From CAZALT01 sp964485515 (GTDB lineage: Bacteria > Actinomycetota > Acidimicrobiia > Acidimicrobiales > Acidimicrobilacustridaceae), in assembly GCA_964485515.1 (NCBI GenBank), contig CAZALT010000028.1, positions 1-28,379 of the forward strand: DNA of 28,379 nucleotides, read 5' to 3'. This document shows, piece after piece, positions 8,223 through 17,450 of this stretch. A program made the position numbers and the translations under genes. The notes below the pieces were generated by a model. That model saw nothing but the letters and a program-made list of their open reading frames with translations. It did no database searches and was not told where the DNA came from. The stretch's first letter is position 1, and every line of letters begins with the position of its first letter.

Positions 8223-8564
8223 ATGCGTGGGTCCATCGATGCACCGGGCGACCCGTCTGCTGGGTCGGCTGCGTCGGCCGGCGTGGCCGGGTCGGCGCAA
8301 CTCGCGGAGCTCGCGCAGCGGGTCCGCTCCTTCGCCGACCGGACGCGGGGCGAGATCTACCTCGTCGGGGAGCTCGCAGGACCCGAAACCTGGAAGGGGC
8401 GGGTGGCCGACGTCTTCTGGGAGGAGCTGTTCGACCGAGCGAGGTCTCTCGGTCGGATGGGCGACGAGCTCGAGTTGGTCGCCCGGAGGTTGGAGCTTCG
8501 AGCGAACGACCTCGACATGCTCACCCGGCCGCCGTCGACGGGCGAGGGAGCGATCCCTGGGTGA
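8223..8564 (+). CDS. WXG100-like small helical protein
   Basis: A 113-aa protein with W57-K58-G59 between two predicted helices (about 26-50 and 60-97), the layout of the WXG100/ESAT-6 superfamily. The Ala/Gly/Ser-rich N-terminal 25 residues are an extension before the first helix. ATG 8223 lies 7 nt after the stop of the 601-aa gene, with a G-rich stretch upstream that overlaps that gene's 3' end, so the two are probably co-translated. It is likely the partner of the minus-strand WXG100 protein or a substrate of the same motor. WXG100 proteins often work as heterodimers, so one on each arm of a divergent locus fits. The match is to motif and size rather than close sequence identity. Confidence 0.72.
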   Translation: MRGSIDAPGDPSAGSAASAGVAGSAQLAELAQRVRSFADRTRGEIYLVGELAGPETWKGRVADVFWEELFDRARSLGRMGDELELVARRLELRANDLDMLTRPPSTGEGAIPG

Positions 8565-8616
8565 TGCGGTCTTCGCCCGCTCCGATTCGGGATTCAGGGC
8601 TCTGCGTGACGAGGGG

Positions 8617-8622
8617 TAGCCT
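8617..8622 (+). promoter_or_regulatory. Candidate -10 element for a leaderless hom transcript
   Basis: TAGCCT fits TANNNT and ends exactly 6 nt before the GTG start of hom, so transcription would start at or near the first base of the start codon. No good -35 is seen, and no Shine-Dalgarno lies at normal distance, which supports leaderless initiation. Confidence 0.4.
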
Positions 8623-8628
8623 CAGCGG

Positions 8629-9945
8629 GTGAGCGTCACGCCTGTCCGCATCGGTCTCCTGGGTCTCGGCACCGTCGGTGCCGCGCTGGTCGAACTGCTC
8701 CGCGAGCAGTCCGAAGCGATCACGTCCCGCACCGGCCTGTCCTTCGAGATCGCGGCTGTCGCCGTGCGCGACGCATCGAAGCCCCGCCAGGTCCAGCTCG
8801 ATCCTTCGATCGTCACCACCGATGCTGAGGCACTCGTGCAGTCGCCCGACGTCGACGTCGTCGTCGAGGTCATGGGTGGGGTCGAGCCGGCCCGGTCCCT
8901 GCTCCTCGATGCCATCAAGGCGGGCAAGCCGGTCGTCACGGCCAACAAAGAGCTCATCGCCAAGGACGGCTTCGAGCTCTACGCCGCGGCCGAGGCCGCC
9001 GGTGTCGACGTGCTCTTCGAAGCCGCGGTCGCCGGAGGCATCCCCATCGTGCGTCCGCTGCGCGAGTCGCTGCTCGGCGAGCCCGTCGACCGGGTGCTCG
9101 GCATCGTCAACGGCACGACCAACTACATCCTCACGCAGATGACCGAGTCGGGTGCCGACTACGCCGACGCCCTCGCCGAGGCGCAGGCGCTCGGCTACGC
9201 CGAGGCCGACCCGACCGCCGATGTCGAGGGCTACGACGCCGGCGCCAAGATCGCCATCGTCGCCGCCATCGCCTTCGGGGCACGGGTGTCGGCCGACGAC
9301 GTGTTCCACGCCGGCATCTCCGACGTCACGGCCGCCGACATCGCCTTCGCGTCCCGCAAGGGCTACGTCGTCAAGCTCCTCGCCATCGCCGAGCGCGTCG
9401 GGGGCACCGGCGACGAGCCGGTCGAGATCGGCCTCCGCGTCCACCCGGCTCTGGTTCCGGTGACCCATCCCCTGGCGGCCGTGCGCGACTCGTTCAACGC
9501 CGTGTTCGTCCAGGGCGGCGCGGTTGGCGACCTCATGTTCTACGGCCGGGGGGCCGGTGGCGGCCCCACCGCCAGCGCCGTCCTCGGCGACCTCATCGAC
9601 GCCTCCCTCAACCTGCGCAAGGGCACCCACGCCAGCATCGGCCAGCTCCGGCCGGTGCAGGTCCGCCCCATTGACGAGCTGCGCTCCGCCTACTTCATCG
9701 ATGTCGAGGTCGTCGACGAGCCGGGTGTGCTCGCCACGATCGCCGCCACCTTCGGCTCGAACGACGTGTCGATCTCGTCGATGGAGCAAGAGATCGATTC
9801 CGAGTCGGCTGGCGCCCGCCTGCTGTTCATCACCCACACCGCCCGCGAAGCCGATGTCCAGACCACGGTGCGCGAGCTGCGTGGCCTCGACGTGGTCCGC
9901 AAGGTCGGCAGCGTGCTCCGAGTGCTCTCGGGAGCCGAGTCGTGA
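8629..9945 (+). CDS. hom: Homoserine dehydrogenase
   Basis: A 438-aa enzyme that reduces aspartate semialdehyde to homoserine with NAD(P)H, the branch point to threonine and methionine. The N-terminal Rossmann fold carries GLGTVG (12-17). The middle holds the family motifs TANKELIA and NGTTNYIL. A C-terminal ACT domain (about 350-430, starting near YFIDVEVVDEPGV) is the usual site of threonine feedback inhibition. Length and layout match the monofunctional actinobacterial enzyme without a fused aspartokinase. The GTG start directly precedes the nucleotide-binding strand. The stop overlaps the thrC GTG by 4 nt (GTGA), showing translational coupling within a threonine operon. Confidence 0.97.
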   Translation: MSVTPVRIGLLGLGTVGAALVELLREQSEAITSRTGLSFEIAAVAVRDASKPRQVQLDPSIVTTDAEALVQSPDVDVVVEVMGGVEPARSLLLDAIKAGKPVVTANKELIAKDGFELYAAAEAAGVDVLFEAAVAGGIPIVRPLRESLLGEPVDRVLGIVNGTTNYILTQMTESGADYADALAEAQALGYAEADPTADVEGYDAGAKIAIVAAIAFGARVSADDVFHAGISDVTAADIAFASRKGYVVKLLAIAERVGGTGDEPVEIGLRVHPALVPVTHPLAAVRDSFNAVFVQGGAVGDLMFYGRGAGGGPTASAVLGDLIDASLNLRKGTHASIGQLRPVQVRPIDELRSAYFIDVEVVDEPGVLATIAATFGSNDVSISSMEQEIDSESAGARLLFITHTAREADVQTTVRELRGLDVVRKVGSVLRVLSGAES

Positions 9946-11360
9946 AGTACGTCAGCACCCGCGGTTCCGCTCCGGTCCTCGAGTTCGCCGACGTGCTCCT
10001 CGCCGGCCTCGCCCGCGACGGTGGCCTCTACGTCCCCGAGGCGTGGCCCTCGTTGTCGGCCGACGTGCTCGCCGCGGCGACCGAGGCGTCGTATGCCGAC
10101 ACCGCAGTCGAGGTCATGTGGCCCTACGTCGAAGGGTCGATCGATCGCGACGACTTCGCTCGCCTCGTCGCCGAGTCCTACGCCACGTTCGACGATCCCG
10201 ACGTCACCCCGCTGAGCGACCTCGGCGACGGGACCTGGCTGCTCGAGCTGTTCCACGGCCCGACGCTCGCCTTCAAGGACGTGGCGCTGCAGCTCGTCGG
10301 CCGCCTCTTCGACCACGAGCTCACCCGCCGCTCGCAGAAGGTCACCATCGTCGGTGCCACCTCTGGCGACACCGGCTCCGCGGCCATCGAGGCCTGTCGC
10401 GACCGCGATGCAATCGAGATCTTCATCATGCACCCGGCGGGTCGCACCTCCGAGGTGCAGCGACGGCAGATGACCACCGTGCTGTCGGCCAACGTGCACA
10501 ACATCGCGCTCGAAGGCACGTTCGACGACTGCCAGGACGTGGTGAAGGCGCTGTTCGCCGACGAGTCGTTCCGGGACCGCAACCAGCTTTCGGCCGTGAA
10601 CTCCATCAACTGGGCCCGGGTCATGGCGCAGATCGTCTACTACGTCGTGTCCGCGGCCCGGGTCCCTCGGCTCGATGGTCGACGCGATCCATCTCGCCCG
10701 GTGTCCTTTGCCGTGCCGACCGGCAACTTCGGCAACGTGTTCGCCGGCTACTCGGCCCAGCGCATGGGTGTGCCCGTGTCGCAGTTCGTGGTGGGCAGCA
10801 ACAGCAACGACATCCTCACCCAGTTCTTCACCACCGGGACCATGACCATCTCCGGTGTGCATCCGACGCTCAGCCCGAGCATGGACATCCAGGTGTCGAG
10901 CAACCTCGAGCGCCTCTTGTTCGAGCTGTTCGGCCGCGACGGCGTCGCCATCGCTGAGCTCATGCAGCAGTTCCGAGCCGAAGGTGCCGTGGTCGTCGAC
11001 CCCGAGCGCATGGACCTGCTGGCCGAGCACTGGTCGGGCACCAGCGTGGACGACGTCGCCACCCGTGAGGCCATCGCCGAGCTGTACGGGCGCCTTGGCG
11101 TGCTCATCGACCCGCACACCGCGGTCGGCTACGAGGCGGCCCGCCGGCTGCGAACCGACGCGGTCGCCCCGATGATCACGCTGTCGACGGCGCACCCGGC
11201 CAAGTTCCCCGACGCCGTCGAGGCCGCAACCGGGGTGCGTCCACCGCTGCCACCCCACCTGGCCGACCTGTTCGAGCGCGAGGAGCGCTACGTCACGCTG
11301 CCGAACGACACCGTCGCCGTCGGCAACTACATCGACGAGATCTTGGCCACCCGTCCCTGA
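9942..11360 (+). CDS. thrC: Threonine synthase
   Basis: A 472-aa PLP enzyme converting O-phosphohomoserine to threonine. The opening YVSTRG and GLARDGGLYVPE, and the PLP lysine K112 within GPTLAFKDVALQ, identify the long threonine synthase class (E. coli/yeast type) rather than the short class of about 350 aa used by mycobacteria. The glycine-rich phosphate-binding region TSGDTGSAAIEA and the NSINWARVMAQIVYY motif are also intact. The GTG start is embedded in the hom stop codon. The next gene is apgM-like, not a GHMP-type thrB, which raises the question of how phosphohomoserine is made. Confidence 0.97.
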   Translation: MKYVSTRGSAPVLEFADVLLAGLARDGGLYVPEAWPSLSADVLAAATEASYADTAVEVMWPYVEGSIDRDDFARLVAESYATFDDPDVTPLSDLGDGTWLLELFHGPTLAFKDVALQLVGRLFDHELTRRSQKVTIVGATSGDTGSAAIEACRDRDAIEIFIMHPAGRTSEVQRRQMTTVLSANVHNIALEGTFDDCQDVVKALFADESFRDRNQLSAVNSINWARVMAQIVYYVVSAARVPRLDGRRDPSRPVSFAVPTGNFGNVFAGYSAQRMGVPVSQFVVGSNSNDILTQFFTTGTMTISGVHPTLSPSMDIQVSSNLERLLFELFGRDGVAIAELMQQFRAEGAVVVDPERMDLLAEHWSGTSVDDVATREAIAELYGRLGVLIDPHTAVGYEAARRLRTDAVAPMITLSTAHPAKFPDAVEAATGVRPPLPPHLADLFEREERYVTLPNDTVAVGNYIDEILATRP

Positions 11361-11477
11361 CCCGTTCGGCAGACACTGCGTCGGCCCCTTCATCGGGTCG
11401 GGTGATCCGTTGGGCCCAGCTCGGATGCACCTCGGTCGACCGAGCAGAGCGGAGCCGGGGTGATCGGTGCGGATTCC

Positions 11478-11486
11478 TGGCATGAT
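11478..11486 (+). promoter_or_regulatory. Candidate extended -10 for the apgM-like gene
   Basis: TGG followed by CATGAT (11481-11486) ends 6 nt before ATG 11493. This is the same spacing seen at hom and the zinc-ribbon gene, and there is no Shine-Dalgarno sequence. The match to TATAAT is 4 of 6, so this is weak evidence. A perfect 14-bp palindrome, CTCGGTCGACCGAG, lies upstream at 11431-11444. Confidence 0.3.
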
Positions 11487-11492
11487 CAACCG

Positions 11493-12638
11493 ATGAAGTA
11501 CGTGGTGTGCGTCCCCGATGGCTGTGCCGATGAACCCGTCGACGAGCTCGACGGCAAGACGCCGTTGCAGGTCGCCGACATGCCCAACCTGGCCGCGCTC
11601 GCGGCGAGGGGTGAGGTGGGCCGGGCTGCGGTCATCCCCACCGGGATGGCGCCGGGCAGTGACGTGGGCAACATGTCGATCTTCGGATACGACCCCGCCG
11701 AGTTCCACACCGGGCGCGCCCCGATCGAGGCGGCCGCCCTCGGGTTGAAGCTTCGCCCCGACCAGCTCGCCTACCGCTGCAACCTCGTCACGGTCGGCGA
11801 CGACGGCACGATGGTCGACTTCTCCGGCGGGCACCCGCCCACCGACCAGGCCCGCAAGGTCATCGAGGCCCTCGACGCCGAGCTCGGCGGCGACGGCATC
11901 GAGTTCCACCCCGGCGTCGAGTACCGCCACATCATGGTGGCGCCCGCGAACCTGCTCGAAGCCGACTGCGTGCCACCTCACGACCTGAGCGACAAGCCCA
12001 TCGTGGCCCCCACCGGTCCCGCGGCAGCAGCGCTCATCGAGCTCCAGGAGCGGTCCCGCAAGGTGCTCGCCCAGTTCGACGTGGCGGCCAACCAGATCTG
12101 GCTGTGGGGTCAGGGCTTCCAGCCCCAGATGCCCAGCTTCGTCGACCAGTACGGACTCGAGGCCGGGCTGTGCTCGGCAGTCGACCTCGTCCGTGGGCTC
12201 GGCGTGCTCACGGGCGTCGAGTGCGTCGACGTCGACGGCATGACCGCAGGCTACGACACCGACTACGCCGCCCAGCGCGAGACGGCGCTCGACTCGCTCG
12301 CCGATGGCTGCGACCTGTTCGTGATCCACATCGAGGCCACCGACGAAGCCGGTCACGCCGGCAACGTGGCCGAGAAGGTGCGCTCGCTCGAGCTGTGGGA
12401 CTCCGAGGTCCTCGGCGACCTCGTCGCTGGGCTGGACAAGCTCGGTCCGTGGCGCCTGCTCTTCCTGCCCGATCACGCCACACCGCTGCGCCTCAAGACC
12501 CATACCCCCGACCCGGTGCCCTACCTGCTCGTCGACTCCGCGGTGGACGGCCCGGGAGGCGTCTACACCGAGGACGGCGTCGCCGGCTCTGAGCCGGTCC
12601 CGGGCTACCAGCTCATGGCGAGGCTCGTCACGTCGTAG
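11493..12638 (+). CDS. ApgM-family phosphoglycerate mutase-like protein, proposed homoserine kinase
   Basis: A 381-aa alkaline-phosphatase-superfamily protein of the archaeal-type cofactor-independent phosphoglycerate mutase group. Visible metal and catalytic residues are D9 in CVPDGCADEP, nucleophile S62 in GNMSIFGYDP, EATDEAGHAGN and LPDHATP. ATG 11493 starts the first beta strand; an upstream GTG at 11460 would add 11 unconserved residues. A subgroup of this family (TIGR02535) has been proposed to act as homoserine kinase in genomes that lack thrB, largely from location beside hom and thrC. Here the gene follows hom-thrC, exactly where thrB lies in mycobacteria, so that role is the likelier one. 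Phosphoglycerate mutase activity remains possible. Confidence 0.85.
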   Translation: MKYVVCVPDGCADEPVDELDGKTPLQVADMPNLAALAARGEVGRAAVIPTGMAPGSDVGNMSIFGYDPAEFHTGRAPIEAAALGLKLRPDQLAYRCNLVTVGDDGTMVDFSGGHPPTDQARKVIEALDAELGGDGIEFHPGVEYRHIMVAPANLLEADCVPPHDLSDKPIVAPTGPAAAALIELQERSRKVLAQFDVAANQIWLWGQGFQPQMPSFVDQYGLEAGLCSAVDLVRGLGVLTGVECVDVDGMTAGYDTDYAAQRETALDSLADGCDLFVIHIEATDEAGHAGNVAEKVRSLELWDSEVLGDLVAGLDKLGPWRLLFLPDHATPLRLKTHTPDPVPYLLVDSAVDGPGGVYTEDGVAGSEPVPGYQLMARLVTS

Positions 12639-12650
12639 TCCTCGATGGTG

Positions 12651-12680
12651 TTGGCAGGGCTCGATCCGCGTGCGTAGGCT
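12651..12680 (+). promoter_or_regulatory. Predicted rho promoter with long leader
   Basis: TTGGCA (12651-12656, five of six to the consensus), an 18-nt spacer and TAGGCT (12675-12680). Transcription would start near 12687 and leave a leader of about 218 nt before the rho ATG. I see no open reading frame with a ribosome site in the leader. Rho genes are autoregulated through their leader in E. coli, so a similar role is possible. Confidence 0.45.
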
Positions 12681-12904
12681 GGCCGCTGTCGCACGGGGGT
12701 CGGCGTCGAGCATCTGCAACGGTTGCTCCGATGACCTTCCCGTCCTGGCCAGCCGCTCCACCCCAGGTGCAGTCTTGGTTCGGTCCGGATCTTGTCGTGC
12801 ACGTTCTTTGAATTCCTGAACGTTCCGTTCGACGGTCGATCCGATCCGAGGGCGGCACGTGCCGATGATGCCGCGACGAGGTCGCGCCGACGAAAGAGGT
12901 CCAG

Positions 12905-14815
12905 ATGAGCGTTGAGTCCCAGCAGCTCGAGCGAGCCGCGCTCGAGAGCAAGGACCGCGACGAGTTGCAGACCATCGCGACTGCCCTGGGCGGCAAGCCG
13001 GGATCGCGCGCCAAGAAGGCCGACCTCGTCGACCTCGTCCTCGAGCTCACCGGGGTCACGGTGCCGGCGGCCGATGAGCCGCCGGCCGATGAGCCCGCCT
13101 CGGAGACCCCGGCCGATCCGACACCGAAGCCCCGCCGCACCAGGCGCACGGCCAAGGTCGCCCAAGCGGAGGAGGCTCCAGACGCCGCCGACCCGGCCGA
13201 TGGGGCACCCGTCGCAGCATCGGCTGACGACAGCGAGGGCGAGGTGGTCGAGGCTGCCGAGACCGCAGCAGGCGACGATGACGACACCGCCGAGAAGTCC
13301 GGCGATGCCGGTGGCCCTCGGCCCTCGGCCCGGCGCGACGGCCGACGTGGTCGCAACGGCGGTGCGCAAGCCAAGACCGAAGACACCGGTACCGAGGGCG
13401 AACCGCGGGCCGGGGAGACCGACCAAGGCAATCAGGCTGACCGGGGCAATCAGGCTGAACGAGGGAACCAGGCTGAACGAGGGAACCAGGCTGAACGAGG
13501 GAACCAGGCCGACCGACCGAACCAGGCCGACCGACCGAACCAGGCCGAACGCAGCGGCAACGGCACCCAGAACCAGAGCGGTGGAGGCGGCGGCGGAGAC
13601 CAGGGCGAGGATGGCGAGTCGGGCAACCGGCGTCGGCGCCGCCGTGGCCGCGACCGCGATCGAGACAACCGGCCCGAGGAGCCCTGGCAGGGCGAACCCG
13701 TCGAGGTCGAGGGCCTCCTCGACCTGCGCGACGAGGGCTACGGCTTCCTCCGGCTCAAGGGCTATCTCGCCACCAAGGACGACGTGTACGTCTCGGTCAA
13801 GCAGGTCCGACAGTTCTCCCTCCGTCGAGGCGACCGCATCAAGGGAGCGAGCCGTCCCGCAGGTCGCAACGAGAAGAACCCGGCGCTGCTGCGCATCGAC
13901 GAGGTCAACGGCCGTGAGCCCGACGGGACGCCGGTGCGCCCGAACTTCGACGACCTCACGCCCCTGTTCCCCGACGAGAAGCTCACCCTCGAGATCCCGA
14001 GCGTGCTCACCGACACCACGGCCCGCATCGTCGATCTCGTCGCCCCGATCGGCAAGGGGCAGCGTGGCCTCATCGTGTCGCCCCCCAAAGCGGGCAAGAC
14101 CACGATCATGAAGCAGATCGCCAAGTCGATCGAGAAGAACCACCCCGATGTCGAGCTCATCGTGCTCCTGATCGACGAGCGCCCCGAAGAGGTGACCGAC
14201 ATGCGTCGCCACCTCGAGCGCGGCGAGGTCGCGGCTTCCACGTTCGACCGTCCGACCGAAGAGCACATCACGGTCTCCGAGCTGGCCATCGAACGGGCCA
14301 AGCGCCTGGTGGAGGAGGGCAAGGACGTCGTCATCATCCTCGACGGCATCACCCGCCTCGCTCGCGCCTACAACCTGGCCGCGCCGGGTACCGGTCGGAT
14401 CATGTCCGGCGGCATCGACACCGCTGCGCTCTACCCGCCCAAGAAGTTCTTCGGCGCAGCCCGCAACGTCGAGGAGGGCGGCTCGCTCACCATCCTCGCC
14501 ACCGCACTGGTCGAGACCGGATCGAAGATGGACGAGGTCATCTTCGAGGAGTTCAAGGGCACCGGCAACATGGAGCTGCGGCTCGACCGTCGGGCCGCCG
14601 AACGCCGCATCTACCCCGCCATCGACGTCGAGGCCTCCTCGACCCGGCACGAGGAGCTGCTCTTCGACCGCAAGGAGCTCAACGCGGTCTGGAAGCTCCG
14701 TCGCGTGCTGTCGGCCATGGACGGCGGCGGCACCGCCGGGCTCGAGATGCTCATCGAGCGCGTCGAGAGCTTCAAGACCAACGAGGCGTTCCTCGCCGAG
14801 GTGGCCAAGTCCTGA
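12905..14815 (+). CDS. rho: Transcription termination factor Rho with long disordered insert
   Basis: A 636-aa hexameric RNA helicase that ends transcription; E. coli Rho has 419 aa. Rho_N helices span about 5-50. Residues about 51-258 are a low-complexity insert, first acidic, then seven NQA(E/D)R repeats (175-216), a Gly run, and an Arg-rich stretch NRRRRRRGRDRDRD (241-254). The cold-shock-like primary RNA-binding domain follows (about 268-340, with GYGFLRLKGY). The ATPase core has P-loop SPPKAGKTT (392-400), Walker B VVIILDGITR (475-484) and the secondary RNA-binding region GTGNMELRLDR (552-562), all intact. Long Arg/Gly-rich inserts at this place are typical of high-GC actinobacteria and add RNA affinity in those studied. 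ATG 12905 is supported by AAAGAGG a few bases upstream. Confidence 0.97.
   Translation: MSVESQQLERAALESKDRDELQTIATALGGKPGSRAKKADLVDLVLELTGVTVPAADEPPADEPASETPADPTPKPRRTRRTAKVAQAEEAPDAADPADGAPVAASADDSEGEVVEAAETAAGDDDDTAEKSGDAGGPRPSARRDGRRGRNGGAQAKTEDTGTEGEPRAGETDQGNQADRGNQAERGNQAERGNQAERGNQADRPNQADRPNQAERSGNGTQNQSGGGGGGDQGEDGESGNRRRRRRGRDRDRDNRPEEPWQGEPVEVEGLLDLRDEGYGFLRLKGYLATKDDVYVSVKQVRQFSLRRGDRIKGASRPAGRNEKNPALLRIDEVNGREPDGTPVRPNFDDLTPLFPDEKLTLEIPSVLTDTTARIVDLVAPIGKGQRGLIVSPPKAGKTTIMKQIAKSIEKNHPDVELIVLLIDERPEEVTDMRRHLERGEVAASTFDRPTEEHITVSELAIERAKRLVEEGKDVVIILDGITRLARAYNLAAPGTGRIMSGGIDTAALYPPKKFFGAARNVEEGGSLTILATALVETGSKMDEVIFEEFKGTGNMELRLDRRAAERRIYPAIDVEASSTRHEELLFDRKELNAVWKLRRVLSAMDGGGTAGLEMLIERVESFKTNEAFLAEVAKS
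13427..13552 (+). repeat. Seven 18-bp in-frame repeats within rho
   Basis: Seven 18-bp units encode GNQADR, GNQAER three times, GNQADR, PNQADR and PNQAER in the disordered insert. Three adjacent units are nearly identical in DNA as well as protein, which points to recent expansion. Copy number is likely to vary between relatives without breaking the frame. Confidence 0.9.
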
Positions 14816-14820
14816 TCCTG

Positions 14821-14870
14821 CCGCGTCCGCGTCCGCGTCCGCGTCGCGTCCGCGTCCGCGTCCGCGTCCG
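14821..14870. repeat. CCGCGT hexanucleotide array downstream of rho
   Basis: Four CCGCGT units, one unit shortened to CGCGT, three more CCGCGT units and a partial CCG fill 50 bp, starting 5 bp after the rho stop. It is non-coding as far as I can tell. The rest of the rho-rpmE gap (14871-15057) shows no other gene. Confidence 0.9.
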
Positions 14871-15057
14871 ATCTCGGTCGTCCTGGTCGTGGAACGGCCC
14901 GCGCGTGCGGGGTGTTGAAGGGGCCAGGACGGCAGCGACCGTTTCGCCAGGTTGCGGGTCTCCCACCCCGACCGGCACACTTGTAGATCGTTCCGTTGAG
15001 CCCGGACCATGGACGACACCGATCCATGGCCGCCGGGCCGAGAAAGCAGAGCTCACC

Positions 15058-15282
15058 ATGAAGGCCGACATCCACCCCGAGTACATCACCGCCACGGTCA
15101 AGTGCTCCTGTGGGAACACGTTCACCACCCGGTCGACCAAGGCCGAGCTCAGCACCGAGCTCTGCAGCGAGTGCCATCCCTTCTACACCGGCAAGCAGAA
15201 GCTGGTGGACACCGGTGGCCGCATCGAGAAGTTCGAGAAGCGGTACGGGCGTCGCTCCAAGGCGACCCCCACGGCCGACTGA
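15058..15282 (+). CDS. rpmE: 50S ribosomal protein L31 (zinc-binding type)
   Basis: A 74-aa large-subunit ribosomal protein. KCSCGNTF and ELCSECHPFYTGKQK supply the CxC...CxxC cysteines of the zinc-binding (C+) form, and the basic tail RIEKFEKRYGRR is typical. The length is normal. ATG 15058 begins MKADIHPEY, the conserved N-terminus; longer in-frame readings from upstream add only low-complexity sequence. The rho-rpmE-prfA neighbourhood is conserved in actinobacteria and Firmicutes. In some bacteria the zinc form is swapped for a zinc-free paralogue under zinc limitation; no Zur-like operator was recognised here. Confidence 0.97.
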   Translation: MKADIHPEYITATVKCSCGNTFTTRSTKAELSTELCSECHPFYTGKQKLVDTGGRIEKFEKRYGRRSKATPTAD

Positions 15283-15342
15283 TCCCGGAGCTGTCCCGTT
15301 TCTCTCGACCCCGAGGTTCGCGCTCGGCTGCTCGAGGCGAAG

Positions 15343-16361
15343 TTGCGCGCCCTCACGTTGGGGGACGCGACCCCGCCCGAGCTCCGGCCGCTCCCTGACA
15401 CCACACCTGCGCCCGTCACCTTCCCGGCCGGCGCAGCTCTCGTCGCGCCCTCCCCGGGTTCTACGGACGGGCGCACGCGTGGATGGGTGCTCGTCGACGG
15501 CGAGCCCCCCGCCGTCGCCCGTTCGCTCGGCGCCATGCTGGCCTGGTCGCAGCGGCAGGGCATCGACGATCTTCACCTCATCGCCGACGACGCCGGTGTG
15601 CTCGCCCGGCGCGCACAGCTCTTCGCCCGACGCCCGACGGTGTGGAGCGTCGACGGCTCAGTGGCAGTGGCCGCAGCCCCGGCGGCCACCGCACCCATCG
15701 CGTCGCCTCCCCCCGAGGCACTCGACCTCGTCTCGCTGCTGCGCGACGCCGGCGTCGAGATCGTCATCGAGCACGGCGACGTGCGCGGGGAGGTCCTGGG
15801 TCTCGAGGTGGCCCGCATCGTCGTCGACGAGCAGGGTCCCCGCATCGAGGTGGGCGTCGGACGTCACGACCGCGAAGCGTTCACCATGGTCCACGGCAAC
15901 ATCCCCACCGCCGATGCGCTCGCCGTCGTCCTCAACAGCGTCCGGTCGATGCGCGGCCCCGGCATCGAGTGCGGTCGGTTCCCGCTCGGACGCCTGGCGG
16001 CCGAACGCTGGCTGCGTCGGGTCGCCATCGCCGAACCGTCGCTGGTGGGGGCCACCGAGCTCACCCCGGCCGAGCCGGTCCTTCCTCGTGACAGCCTCAA
16101 CGACATCGCCCCCGCCGTCGCCACGGGCATCGCGGCCGACGGTCAGCCTCTCGTCGTGGTGACCTCGACAGGCATCGACCTGGACCTCGTGCCCGCCGCG
16201 GCCGACGCCCGCCTCCTGCACGCTCCCGATGCCCACCTCGTGCTCCTCGTGCCCGAGCGTGACGACCACCGCGTCACCAGGCAGCTCGCTGCGTCGCTCG
16301 CCCGACCCGCCGAGATCGTCACCGTCAGCGGCGACTTCCGCGAGCGCGTCGTGGTCAGCTG

Positions 16362-16362
<1 letters not shown>
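15343..16362 (+). CDS. Conserved-looking protein of unknown function between rpmE and prfA
   Basis: A 339-aa protein from TTG 15343 that I cannot assign to a family. It reads as an alternating alpha/beta protein with an Ala/Pro-rich linker near residues 108-124 that may separate two domains. No signal peptide, membrane helix or recognisable active site is visible. Codon use and GC at third positions match the neighbours, and its stop overlaps the prfA ATG by one base (TGATG), so it is translated. The TTG has GAGG 5 nt upstream. The frame also stays open back to the rpmE stop and encodes SLDPEVRARLLEAK, which looks like genuine protein. GGAG at 15287-15290 lies 7 nt before a GTT codon at 15298, so the true start may be there (non-standard, or a mutated GTG). 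Confidence 0.8.

Positions 16363-17446
<1,084 letters not shown>

Positions 17447-17450
<4 letters not shown>

Noticed and set aside
11431..11444. Perfect palindrome CTCGGTCGACCGAG as an operator
   Set aside because: A single 14-bp palindrome in GC-rich DNA is not enough to claim a binding site; noted only beside the apgM-like promoter.
9690..12761. 1023-codon open frame on the minus strand
   Set aside because: It lies opposite hom, thrC and the apgM-like gene, which have clear family motifs; the long frame is a by-product of high GC content.
12605..15019. 804-codon minus-strand frame with repeated LVPSFS-type peptides
   Set aside because: It is the antisense of rho and its repeats; rho has full motifs and a ribosome site.
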